10,669 nucleotides of DNA from Sulfolobus sp. UBA167 (GCA_002495845.1 DAHF01000043.1:1-10669), one strand, 5' to 3'; numbered from the stretch's first letter, positions 1 through 7,865 are shown. The notes: generated from the sequence alone by a model not told the origin. Made by a program: numbers and translations.

Positions 1-10
1 AGAAAAAGTT
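1..10 (-). terminator. T-rich terminator of the superoxide dismutase gene
   Basis: Read on the minus strand, the bases directly after the stop codon of the superoxide dismutase gene are rich in T, with a run of five. Archaeal RNA polymerase commonly stops at such T-tracts on the non-template strand. The window ends here, so the full extent is not visible. Confidence 0.4.
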
Positions 11-646
11 TTAGCTCTTTAGATATTTTTGCAACTTCTTCTCAGCTTCGTCCCAGTTGGCCAAGTTCCACCAAGCGTTTATGTAGTCAGCCCTCTTGTT
101 CTTGTACTGCAAGTAGTAGGCATGTTCGAACTCATCTACTATCATCACGATCGGAAGTTCGGCTATGTGGTTCTGGAAGTGGTTCTCGAAAGTCATAATT
201 TGTAGATTGCTGTTCTCTTGATCATAGTAGAGTACAGTCCAACCAGTGCCGGGTAAGGAATTAGCAGCATCGTTGAATAATTGCTTGAACTTATCGAAGC
301 TACCGTATTGCTTATTGATCAAGTCTGCCAAAGCTCCTCCGGGCTTTCCACCTCCCTTTCCGTTAGGTGCCATCATTTGCCAATACATAGCATGGAGCTT
401 ATGGCCGTTTATGTTGAAAACTAATCCTCTCATTAGACCCATCATGTCATATTGCCCAGTAGCTAATTCACCTTTTACTAGCTTGTTCATTCTATCTAAG
501 AATGAGTTAGCTCCATTCACGTACCCCTTATGATGGCCATTATAGTGGACGTCTATTATATCTTTACTAATGTATGGTTCAAGGGCGTCTAACTTATATG
601 GAAGTGGAGGCAATTCATATTTTTTGAACTCTACTTGAAGAGCCAT
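11..646 (-). CDS. sod: Superoxide dismutase, Fe type
   Basis: The 211-residue product converts superoxide to oxygen and hydrogen peroxide in the cytoplasm and belongs to the Fe/Mn superoxide dismutase family. The four expected metal ligands are visible: H34 in a VHYNGHH segment, H85 after FNINGHKL, and D171 and H175 in DEFEHAYY. Y42, in the HHKGYVNGAN stretch, corresponds to the conserved active-site gateway tyrosine. The length is normal for Sulfolobus enzymes, which use iron; the metal is inferred from the lineage and not proved by the sequence. The ATG at 644-646 lies 25 nt downstream of a TATA-like box centred on 671, which suggests a leaderless transcript. The gene diverges from the membrane protein gene at 803, and a perfect inverted repeat lies between them. 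Confidence 0.97.
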   Translation of the reverse strand: MALQVEFKKYELPPLPYKLDALEPYISKDIIDVHYNGHHKGYVNGANSFLDRMNKLVKGELATGQYDMMGLMRGLVFNINGHKLHAMYWQMMAPNGKGGGKPGGALADLINKQYGSFDKFKQLFNDAANSLPGTGWTVLYYDQENSNLQIMTFENHFQNHIAELPIVMIVDEFEHAYYLQYKNKRADYINAWWNLANWDEAEKKLQKYLKS

Positions 647-666
647 GACTTTAATGAGAATCTATC

Positions 667-675
667 GTTTATATC
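667..675 (-). promoter_or_regulatory. TATA box of the superoxide dismutase gene
   Basis: The minus-strand sequence GATATAAAC is centred about 25 nt upstream of the ATG at 646. That is the archaeal box A distance to the transcription start, so the mRNA is probably leaderless. Confidence 0.55.
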
Positions 676-685
676 TTTTATGTTA

Positions 686-763
686 ATAGAGTTTATGTAC
701 GAAGTAAATTAATATAAACATGATCGTCGACATACTAGCGTTGATTTTTAGCATAAACTCTAT
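686..763. repeat. Perfect 12-bp inverted repeat between divergent genes
   Basis: ATAGAGTTTATG at 686-697 is repeated exactly as its reverse complement at 752-763, with a 54-bp spacer. The near edge of each arm is 40 nt from the start codon of the neighbouring gene (646 and 803). The arm on the superoxide dismutase side sits just upstream of that gene's TATA box. A GTCGAC palindrome at 726-731 lies close to the centre of symmetry. The placement fits a pair of operator sites for one regulator acting on both genes; this function is inferred. Confidence 0.6.
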
Positions 764-802
764 ATTTACTAGACAGTAAAGTCTATTTATTAGTCTTTAT
801 AA

Positions 803-2719
803 ATGAAAGATGTAATGACTATTAGGTTTCCAACTATAGATAAATTATATAACTACATTGACAGAGTTATAATCGGAATATTAGCAGGTTTCGTTTCATT
901 CAATTTATTGAAAATAGTCCCATTATCATATGGAGTTAACTATTTCATCACTGCGCTGATAGTTGTAGCGTCAATCCTACTAGCAGGCCTGATACCAGCC
1001 TTAATAATTATTGGAGCAATTACCTTCGAGTTCCTAAAGACCTACACTCTTCTAGGTACATATCTACTTGGAAAACCGAATATAGAGCTTTTAGTCTTTT
1101 CTTCCATATCTTTAATATTATTGGTAATAATTCCTATTATAAATTATGCAAAATACCTTGATCTGAGCTCCTATGTGATTTCCTTGTCTATAATATCATC
1201 ATTGATAGGTTCAACGGTCAATTACCTCCTAGTTGACTTTCCTTTATTAATTATCGCAGGTTTCTTCGCGGCTACACAAAAGAAAGCTGATATTGGTGCA
1301 TCAATAATCTCACCTCTTCCTTTCTTCTCGATTTTTTTGCTAAACATATCATCTGCAGATAGAATATTCTTGATAATTGCACCTATTCTCATTGAAATAG
1401 CGAGCATAATGTCTTTCTATCTAAAGAACGGAATAGCGATCGCAGCTGGAGTTCCCCCGATTATCTCCTCAATTATGTTATCGATGTCTTTCTCGTCCTT
1501 GAATAAAGAGGTCATGTTATTATCTTCAGTAATGTCATTAGCAGGAATTTCGACTTATGTGGGGTATTCCTACTTCGTTTCAGCCTCGGTTTACAAGAAT
1601 GAAATAACACTCAAGAAGAAGAGCCTAACGCAAGACCTACAAGAGGCAATAAAGGGACTTAAGGATCTGGATACAATGAAAAGCGAGAATTTTCCAGTCG
1701 CAAATAACGTACAACGTGCCCTCATGAAAATGGAAGAAATAAATAAGAAAATAGGAGAATGCAACTCCCCAAAATGTTTGGATCAGCTAAGGGAAGAGAT
1801 GGACGCCACACTGTCAAGCGTCTCTAAATACATTAACGACATCATATTTGAAAAAATAATCACCTTCAACAATGTAATAGATGAGTTAAAGAGCAAGGGA
1901 CTAGTAATAGATAAAATAGATATACCTAAAGAGGAATTTAAAATAGATTCCAATACTTCCTACACTGTTGCTAGAATACTTTCCAAAATCGAGAAAGAGT
2001 ACATACTTGCAACACAGACTGTGCTAAAGATTGCTGATAAACTTAATGAGATCACAGGGATAGAGCTCACTCATGACGTAAGAGTAATACCAGATATAGA
2101 GAAGTTACCTTCCTTCTACGATAAGCTAGTGGATTCTGTAATAATGGAAAAGATAAACAATTGCCTCGACAATCTCCTTTTATTACTCCAAAATATAAAT
2201 GAGATGAAAGAAGAAAAGAATAGAAATGTAGAAATATTTAAGTCCATAATAAATGCTAAACAGTTGAAAGGAATAAACAAGATAGATTATTCCTATGACA
2301 CAATGAAGAGAGGACTAAACTACGTTCAAGATTTCATCAATGGTTTAATTGACGAGAGTTCTGCTCTAATATCAGTATATCCTTTTCTAACTAATATAAC
2401 AAAATTAGAAATATTACAGAGAATAAAACAAACAGTGATAAACGAAGGTGTTCCTATGTGCAGGAAAATCACTATTCTATCATCTTCCATAAAAATGCTA
2501 GAGGACGCTTCAGCAGTCGTGAAATATAAGGACTACCTAAAGGACGTCAATAGCATAGTTTCCAGCATAAAAGAAGAATTACTATCAGATGGAAAGCAGT
2601 GCATATCTTTAGACGAGCTTGGAATCAAGAAAGATCTAACTCCTTTGATAGAAGCTAAGATAAAAGAAGAAAAGGATGAAATATCGATAATAGATGGCAA
2701 ATTATGTAAGAGCAACTAA
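803..2719 (+). CDS. Polytopic membrane protein with long helical cytoplasmic tail, unknown function
   Basis: I do not recognise a known family in this 638-residue protein. Roughly eight or nine hydrophobic segments lie between residues 22 and 260 (about 22-41, 47-76, 95-115, 122-158, 165-182, 186-206, 209-230 and 238-260). Residues 265-638 are hydrophilic, rich in K, E, I and N, and look mostly helical with coiled-coil character. The tail has a C-x4-C pair (C320, C325) and further scattered cysteines. No nucleotide-binding or peptidase motif is visible. The ATG at 803 gives the longest frame; a second in-frame ATG at 815 sits about 28 nt after a T/A-rich box near 782-791 and could be the real start. 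Divergence from the superoxide dismutase gene hints at shared regulation. A membrane-anchored scaffold or sensor is possible but unproven. Confidence 0.85.
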   Translation: MKDVMTIRFPTIDKLYNYIDRVIIGILAGFVSFNLLKIVPLSYGVNYFITALIVVASILLAGLIPALIIIGAITFEFLKTYTLLGTYLLGKPNIELLVFSSISLILLVIIPIINYAKYLDLSSYVISLSIISSLIGSTVNYLLVDFPLLIIAGFFAATQKKADIGASIISPLPFFSIFLLNISSADRIFLIIAPILIEIASIMSFYLKNGIAIAAGVPPIISSIMLSMSFSSLNKEVMLLSSVMSLAGISTYVGYSYFVSASVYKNEITLKKKSLTQDLQEAIKGLKDLDTMKSENFPVANNVQRALMKMEEINKKIGECNSPKCLDQLREEMDATLSSVSKYINDIIFEKIITFNNVIDELKSKGLVIDKIDIPKEEFKIDSNTSYTVARILSKIEKEYILATQTVLKIADKLNEITGIELTHDVRVIPDIEKLPSFYDKLVDSVIMEKINNCLDNLLLLLQNINEMKEEKNRNVEIFKSIINAKQLKGINKIDYSYDTMKRGLNYVQDFINGLIDESSALISVYPFLTNITKLEILQRIKQTVINEGVPMCRKITILSSSIKMLEDASAVVKYKDYLKDVNSIVSSIKEELLSDGKQCISLDELGIKKDLTPLIEAKIKEEKDEISIIDGKLCKSN

Positions 2720-2775
2720 GAAAATGTAATATATCTTGCCTTAGTTTTCTTCCCCGCCTGATTTATCTTGGATGC

Positions 2776-2994
2776 CTATCTCATTCTCTTTATTGTTATT
2801 TCTGCGTGGTCTTCAACTGTGTCAGCCTTGAAAATGAAACGAGGGGCATTTCTCAATAGCTGATGCGTGCAAATTATTCTATCTTGATCAGTTATTACTT
2901 TTAGACTTTCTCCAACTTTTAAATTTACTAAATACTTTGAGAGTTCAAGTATGAATTCTTCACAAGGTTTCCCGCGTAAATCTAGTGACTCCAT
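2776..2994 (-). CDS. TusA/SirA-like sulfur-carrier family protein, divergent active site
   Basis: The 72-residue product opens with LDLRGKPCEEF, which aligns with the TusA/SirA signature (D-x-x-G-x-x-C-P-x-P), and ends with a strand-like EITIKR. C11 matches the cysteine that carries the persulfide in TusA, but both prolines of CPxP are missing. TusA proteins relay sulfur to tRNA thiolation or, in Sulfolobales, to the Hdr-like sulfur oxidation pathway; no such partners are next to this gene. I chose the ATG at 2994 because a minus-strand TATA box (3016-3025) is centred 26 nt upstream, giving a leaderless mRNA. A TTG at 3009 would add five residues but would lie too close to that box. The family assignment is likely; the exact role is open. 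Confidence 0.75.
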   Translation of the reverse strand: MESLDLRGKPCEEFILELSKYLVNLKVGESLKVITDQDRIICTHQLLRNAPRFIFKADTVEDHAEITIKRMR

Positions 2995-3015
2995 AAAGGA
3001 ATCAAGCAATTGACA

Positions 3016-3025
3016 GTTTTATATT
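3016..3025 (-). promoter_or_regulatory. TATA box of the TusA-like gene
   Basis: The minus-strand sequence AATATAAAAC is centred about 26 nt upstream of the ATG at 2994. It supports that ATG over the longer TTG start and indicates a leaderless transcript. Confidence 0.55.
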
Positions 3026-3064
3026 CACCCTATTAACTCAATAAAAAAGATAATAGCTATTTAT

Positions 3065-3070
3065 AAAAAA
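3065..3070 (-). terminator. T-tract after the xpd operon
   Basis: On the minus strand a run of six T follows the last gene of the operon by about 33 nt, in an A/T-rich stretch that precedes the TusA-like promoter. It is a plausible archaeal terminator. Confidence 0.3.
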
Positions 3071-3102
3071 TGAAAGCTAGAATTTTAAGTTGATGATAAA
3101 AG

Positions 3103-3867
3103 TTAGGAAGTTAGGTTCTCTAACTTGCTTTGTTCATTAATGACTTTTTCCCACAGAGAATCATAATTATTAAATAAATACAAATAGGCTTCAGATATCC
3201 TGCTGATCACCTTTTTGTCGCTCAAAGGATAGATTCTAAGTCCAACTCGTCCAACTGCTCCGCCTCTGATCATCAACCAGTGAGAGAAGACCTCCAAAGG
3301 ATACACTCTGGCTACGTCCTCTTTTTCTAATTTACGTCCATAAAGCCAATAAAGCTCCCTGACGAAGTTAGAGGTAATATTCCTCACCATCTTTTCTTTC
3401 CATTTCTCTAATAGCACGTCTCCATTTTCTTTCACATCTTCTACGATTCTAAGGTAAAGTTGTTCCCTTCTATCGTCGATAGCTATTCCAGTTACTGCCA
3501 TAACGAAGTCCTTCTGCTCTACGAATAAAGAAAGGTTACCGTTTACGTAAATCCATGCGGTAGCAGCGAATGAATCTACAATTCCTTCCATGAGCTTCTC
3601 TAGAAGCTGGCTCTCTTGAACGCTGGAGGTAACATTGTTCCCCTTTAGAATATCTTCTAGCTCATCAAAGTCAACCTTTCCTGCAAAAATAAGATTTCCA
3701 TCTACAAAAACTGAAGGAGTGGAGATGACCCCTCTCTCAAATGCTAGAAAAGGATATTTTTCAGTATCTATGACATCTACTTTGTCAATTAGCCCTTTCT
3801 CCTTTAGGTAATCAAGTAAAATGTGGCACTCAGTGCAGTTTCTATGAGTGAAAACCTCTACCTTCAT
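3103..3867 (-). CDS. Thioredoxin/glutaredoxin-fold protein with a C-terminal domain of unknown function
   Basis: The 254-residue product begins with a thioredoxin-fold domain (about residues 1-77). C11-T-E-C14 is a CxxC redox centre after a first beta strand, and STPSVFVDG carries the expected cis-proline at P51. Residues about 85-254 form a mostly helical domain that I do not recognise; it has many aromatic residues and no further CxxC. The fold therefore predicts disulfide exchange or electron transfer in the cytoplasm, but the substrate is unknown. The ATG at 3867 follows the stop codon of xpd with one base between them, so the two genes are surely co-transcribed and probably translationally coupled. 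This placement raises the possibility of a role linked to the Fe-S helicase, such as protecting or reducing its cysteines; that is inference only. Confidence 0.85.
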   Translation of the reverse strand: MKVEVFTHRNCTECHILLDYLKEKGLIDKVDVIDTEKYPFLAFERGVISTPSVFVDGNLIFAGKVDFDELEDILKGNNVTSSVQESQLLEKLMEGIVDSFAATAWIYVNGNLSLFVEQKDFVMAVTGIAIDDRREQLYLRIVEDVKENGDVLLEKWKEKMVRNITSNFVRELYWLYGRKLEKEDVARVYPLEVFSHWLMIRGGAVGRVGLRIYPLSDKKVISRISEAYLYLFNNYDSLWEKVINEQSKLENLTS

Positions 3868-3868
3868 C

Positions 3869-5521
3869 CTAGAGACGAATAGTCTTAGGGTTTAGACATT
3901 TAATATTTTTCTTCCACCATAGATTGTTAAATCTCTTGTCAAGTAACCAGACGTTACTTTTGTCTTCTGGACTTCTAATGCTCCTTCCTATGGCTTGCCT
4001 TACGGAAATGTAGGCCGGCATCTGCATCAACTCCTCCAAGTAGTTCTTCTTAGAAATCTTGGAAACCTCTTCGGCCCTAGCCTTCATGTAGTCATCCAAA
4101 GGAGGATAAGGGATTCCGACTATAGCTACGTCACTTATCATGCTCCTTCCATACTCAGAGATCTCCACTCCTTCTGAAAGTTTGCCCCTGGCAGTTGCCA
4201 TTATCAATACCTTAGGTGTGTGCTTAACATGCTCCATCAGATCGTCTATTTTAGTCCTTGGTGTTTCTATGAACGTATTAATTGACCTTATGAATGAGGA
4301 GATCTTCTCTATCATCTCGTAACTAGGGAACACTGAAAGAACATGCTTTACTGACTGATAGTATATTCTAAGGAGGTAAGACGCAAATCTCTTGCTCATC
4401 TCCTCTCCCCTTAACGCGTATGATGAGGTAACGTCAAGCGCTATGAAACACTCGTATTGACCTCCAACTCTTCCAAATTCTCTCTCTACATCAACATAAA
4501 CTGCATCACCTCTCAGCCCTAAAACGGAGGAAAAATAGTCTTTGCTTTGGAGAGTGCCAGACATGAATATTCCTTTCACGTCCCTTTCATTGAAAATATC
4601 TAAGTATTTCATCGAAGAAACTGGTTTAGCTATAAGGCTATTGTTTGACGAGAAAACTTTGACTTCATTGTCTTTTATTGCATCAAAGAATTTAACTATC
4701 GAGAGAAGATGGTTACTAGTTATCTTCCTCTGAGCTATCATCTTTTGCGAAAGATGGGAGGCTTCGTCCTCTATCATGGACAATTCCTCCTTATCAAGAA
4801 GAGAATTTACGCGATTTTTATCTATCAGTACATATTTCCTTTCATTCAGAACTACACTAGTCATTTTAGATCTAAGTTTATCTAAAATTCGTCTGGTTTC
4901 TTCATTTTCAGCTTGTTTAACAGCTAAATTTATTGATCCTTGAGAGATCTTTCTTTCCTCCAAGTCTAAGAGGTTATCCAAGTTATGGGCTTCGTCTACG
5001 ACTATGGTATAGTCGCTCAATGTTATGCCTAGAGAGTCCCTAAGCGATGGTATGAAAAGGTAAGGGTATGTAAGTAAAACAACGTCAGCTTTCTCTACTG
5101 AATTGAGTATCGAGTGATAAGGGCAGAACCCTTCTTTTCTCCCCTCTTCCTTGAGTTTGACAAGATATTCGAAAGGAGAACCTTGGAATTCAACGTCTTT
5201 CCAAGAAAGATAAGTACACCCAGAACAAGATATATCTTCAGAGTTTACCTTCTCTTCAGCCAACAAGCAAGAATTCGATTTGCCTACTAATGAAATGTAT
5301 TTCTTATCTTGGAAATGATTCTTTATTTCTCTATAAAATGGATAAAACTCATTATGGGTTCTGACAGCAACTAGTACCTTGTTTGATACAGAAAAAGCTA
5401 CATCTAAAGCAAAGAAAGTCTTACCGCTTCCGGTAGGAGCTTGTAAAAGAATTACACCATTTTGCTTCAAGCTAAAAATTATTTTTTCTCTTAACAACCT
5501 CTGCCATTCTCTATATTTCAA
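3869..5521 (-). CDS. xpd: XPD/Rad3-type Fe-S DNA helicase
   Basis: This 550-residue superfamily 2 helicase unwinds DNA 5' to 3' and is the archaeal homologue of the TFIIH subunit XPD. Visible motifs are the Walker A APTGSGKT (28-35), the Walker B DEAH (176-179) and motif VI QAIGRSIR (509-516). Four cysteines of the 4Fe-4S domain lie between motifs I and II: C85, C99, C102 and C133, a spacing like that in Sulfolobus acidocaldarius XPD. The length is about the same as that protein (roughly 550 residues), and the C-terminal NVWLLDKRF segment is also shared. The start is a TTG at 5521; it follows the stop of the upstream gene with one base between and gives the expected N terminus (W-Q at residues 6-7). 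Archaeal XPD probably works in DNA repair or lesion processing; its exact cellular role is debated. Confidence 0.96.
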   Translation of the reverse strand: MKYREWQRLLREKIIFSLKQNGVILLQAPTGSGKTFFALDVAFSVSNKVLVAVRTHNEFYPFYREIKNHFQDKKYISLVGKSNSCLLAEEKVNSEDISCSGCTYLSWKDVEFQGSPFEYLVKLKEEGRKEGFCPYHSILNSVEKADVVLLTYPYLFIPSLRDSLGITLSDYTIVVDEAHNLDNLLDLEERKISQGSINLAVKQAENEETRRILDKLRSKMTSVVLNERKYVLIDKNRVNSLLDKEELSMIEDEASHLSQKMIAQRKITSNHLLSIVKFFDAIKDNEVKVFSSNNSLIAKPVSSMKYLDIFNERDVKGIFMSGTLQSKDYFSSVLGLRGDAVYVDVEREFGRVGGQYECFIALDVTSSYALRGEEMSKRFASYLLRIYYQSVKHVLSVFPSYEMIEKISSFIRSINTFIETPRTKIDDLMEHVKHTPKVLIMATARGKLSEGVEISEYGRSMISDVAIVGIPYPPLDDYMKARAEEVSKISKKNYLEELMQMPAYISVRQAIGRSIRSPEDKSNVWLLDKRFNNLWWKKNIKCLNPKTIRL

Positions 5522-5522
5522 C

Positions 5523-5813
5523 TCAGTACTCCGTCAATGTATTTATTACTATTTCCTCCAACATTATGTACTTTACATACTCCTTCTGTGCTAGGGAGGC
5601 AACATCCTTTGCCTTCCCCTCAATTTTTATTACAGACATAAAATTATAAACCTTATTCACCTTAGCAGAGGAAGATACATCATTGACTACATCCTCTGAC
5701 GGAGGAACATTAGTCAAGACTATAGCCTTCACTTCCGTGGAAGGTGAACTTCTCGCTACTTCCACTATTCTATAGTCCACCTTAGACCTTATAGCGTCCT
5801 CTAAACTTATCAT
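5523..5813 (-). CDS. Small protein with peptidase-inhibitor I9/subtilisin-prodomain-like pattern
   Basis: The 96-residue product is the first gene of the xpd operon. Residues about 27-86 read as strand-helix-strand-strand-helix-strand (KAIVLTNVP, SVIKIEG, AQKEYVKYIMLEE), which resembles the propeptide/I9 inhibitor fold of subtilases, whose last strand typically reads V-x-x-I-E. No protease gene is nearby, so it is probably not a classical intramolecular chaperone, and the resemblance could be only a ferredoxin-like fold. There is no signal peptide or cysteine. The ATG at 5813 is preceded by a purine-rich GAGG at 5823-5826, a plausible ribosome-binding site, and a TATA box at 5851-5860. Tight linkage to xpd suggests a helper or interaction partner; this is inferred. 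Confidence 0.7.
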   Translation of the reverse strand: MISLEDAIRSKVDYRIVEVARSSPSTEVKAIVLTNVPPSEDVVNDVSSSAKVNKVYNFMSVIKIEGKAKDVASLAQKEYVKYIMLEEIVINTLTEY

Positions 5814-5850
5814 CTCTCTCTACCTCTTAGTTACTTATACTGAATTCTGA

Positions 5851-5860
5851 CATTATAAAT
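5851..5860 (-). promoter_or_regulatory. TATA box of the xpd operon
   Basis: The minus-strand sequence ATTTATAATG is centred about 43 nt upstream of the ATG at 5813. This predicts a transcript start near 5830 and a leader of about 17 nt that would include the GAGG ribosome-binding site at 5823-5826. A weaker alternative box lies near 5832-5839. Confidence 0.4.
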
Positions 5861-5891
5861 TAAACCCCCAAATGGTCTTTAAAAAGGAACC

Positions 5892-5898
5892 TATATAA
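5892..5898 (+). promoter_or_regulatory. TATA box of thiC
   Basis: TATATAA predicts a transcription start near 5921, about 11 nt before the ATG at 5932. The box directly abuts the in-frame TTG at 5899, which therefore would not be transcribed from it. No thiamine (TPP) riboswitch can be present in such a short leader. Confidence 0.45.
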
Positions 5899-5931
5899 TT
5901 GAGTTATAAAGTAAGTTATACTAGAGAAGAA

Positions 5932-7228
<1,297 letters not shown>

Positions 7229-7254
<26 letters not shown>

Positions 7255-7534
7255 GTTCAAAGTAGGGGAGAAGAAAGTAATTAAGGACGGTAATGTTGAA
7301 ATTTTAGTAATTTATTTAGGAGGAAATAGCTTTCATGCGGTAAGTAACAAGTGTCCGCACTTGGGATGTAAGTTAGACAAGACAGGGGTCATCATAAGGG
7401 AGGAGCTAGTTTGCCAGTGTCACTTCACGCACTTCTCTTTAAAGACCGGCGAGCCCAGAAAGGGGGCTACTAAGAGACCATTGACTATCTACAAGGTCGT
7501 TGACAAGGGAGACGAAATAGAGATAGAGAGTTGA
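7229..7534 (+). CDS. Small Rieske [2Fe-2S] protein
   Basis: The 101-residue product is a stand-alone Rieske domain that transfers electrons. Box I is C42-P-H44-L-G-C47 and box II is C62-Q-C64-H65-F-T-H-F. C42, H44, C62 and H65 bind the cluster. C47 and C64 match the disulfide-forming cysteines of cytochrome bc1 Rieske proteins, which ordinary Rieske ferredoxins lack. The box II G-S-x-Y that raises the redox potential in bc1 is F-T-x-F here. There is no signal or membrane segment, so the protein is probably cytoplasmic. Its ATG lies inside the end of thiC with a 26-nt overlap, so translation is probably coupled to thiC. Supplying electrons to the thiamine pathway is one possible role; a reductase or oxygenase partner elsewhere is another. 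Confidence 0.93.
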
Positions 7535-7536
7535 AC

Positions 7537-7582
7537 CTTCGTGAACCCTCTCACGGAGCATTTCGCGATTTTTCTTCTTCCT
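7537..7582 (+). terminator. Hairpin and T-tract after the thiC-Rieske operon
   Basis: CTTCGTGA (7537-7544) pairs with TCACGGAG (7551-7558) around a six-base loop, giving eight pairs with one G-U. A pyrimidine-rich run with five T follows at 7569-7582. It could end the thiC-Rieske transcript. The hairpin may equally be the right end of the element described for 7537-7810. Confidence 0.4.
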
Positions 7583-7616
7583 TGAGCAACCTCATTCTTA
7601 ACTCAGGAGGCTCCAT

Positions 7617-7661
7617 CGAACCGTTCTGTAATGCCAGCGCAAAGATGTTACAGATGGTTCG
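7617..7661 (-). ncRNA. Nested stem-loop, candidate structured RNA or omega-RNA relic
   Basis: CGAACC (7617-7622) pairs exactly with GGTTCG (7656-7661). Inside it, CTGTAA (7626-7631) pairs exactly with TTACAG (7648-7653) around a 16-base loop. A further five-pair helix is possible outside (GGAGG at 7606-7610 with TCTCC at 7663-7667). The two perfect nested helices suggest selection for structure. In IS200/IS605 elements the 3' end of tnpB overlaps the guide (omega) RNA, which would fit the minus strand; some outer helices use G-U pairs that favour the plus strand, so the strand is uncertain. Confidence 0.35.
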
Positions 7662-7743
7662 CTCTCCATAAGCTTAAGTTTCCCGTACTAAACCCAGCTA
7701 AGCCTTGGTCCTGATATCACTATCACTTTTTCACTAATCAACT

Positions 7744-7753
7744 CTTATATAAG
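7744..7753 (-). promoter_or_regulatory. TATA-like palindrome inside the relic
   Basis: CTTATATAAG is a perfect 10-bp palindrome that contains a good box A on either strand. On the minus strand it would start a transcript near 7722 that runs through the stem-loops toward 7537. No gene start suits it on the plus strand, where the HAD gene has its own box at 7836-7844. Confidence 0.3.
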
Positions 7754-7792
7754 GGGATTTCGTCCCTTACGGAAGGAGACTTTCGTCCCTTA
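7751..7792 (-). repeat. Two tandem hairpin repeats near the element end
   Basis: Two imperfect copies lie three bases apart at 7751-7769 and 7773-7792. On the minus strand they read TAAGGGACGAAATCCCCTT and TAAGGGACGAAAGTCTCCTT. Each folds into a short hairpin with one bulge; the second can close on a GAAA tetraloop. The copy at 10624 holds only one comparable hairpin. Such sub-terminal hairpins resemble transposase recognition structures. Confidence 0.5.
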
Positions 7793-7835
7793 ACCCGTGT
7801 TAGGTTAAAGAAACATATTAAGCCACTTAAGCAAC

Positions 7836-7844
7836 GTTTTTATC
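7836..7844 (+). promoter_or_regulatory. TATA box of the HAD hydrolase gene
   Basis: GTTTTTATC is centred about 26 nt upstream of the ATG at 7866 and indicates a leaderless mRNA. It lies just outside the left boundary of the relic at 7810. Confidence 0.5.
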
Positions 7845-7865
7845 TTTCAAATTCTAACAACCTTG

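Larger units (their letters stand above)
7537..7810 (-). mobile_element. Candidate decayed insertion-sequence relic, MITE-like, possibly IS200/IS605-type
   Basis: This stretch fills most of the 328-bp gap between the Rieske and HAD genes. Read on the minus strand, its left end at 7810 begins CTTTAACCTAACACGGGTT. The same sequence, with three transitions in 19 bases, begins at 10624 on the plus strand, so this is one of two copies in opposite orientation; the flanks beyond the match do not resemble each other. Next come two tandem hairpins (7751-7792), a nested stem-loop (7617-7661) and a terminal hairpin (7537-7558). A minus-strand frame ending with a TGA at about 7552-7554 reads SMEPPELRMRLLKEEEKSRN, which resembles the basic tail of TnpB-type proteins but is broken upstream. 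Terminal hairpins with no long terminal inverted repeats fit an IS200/IS605-type relic. The element type is inferred; the two-copy structure is visible. Confidence 0.5.

Noticed and set aside
246..533. 95-residue open frame on the plus strand
   Set aside because: It lies entirely antisense to the superoxide dismutase gene and its product has no recognisable pattern; it is a shadow of that gene.
7617..7661. tRNA or C/D box sRNA
   Set aside because: GGTTCG recalls a T arm but no acceptor, D or anticodon arms can be built, and no good C box (RTGATGA) and D box (CTGA) pair is visible.
7751..7792. Short CRISPR-like repeat
   Set aside because: Only two imperfect units with a three-base gap, no spacer of 30-45 bases, and each unit is itself a hairpin.
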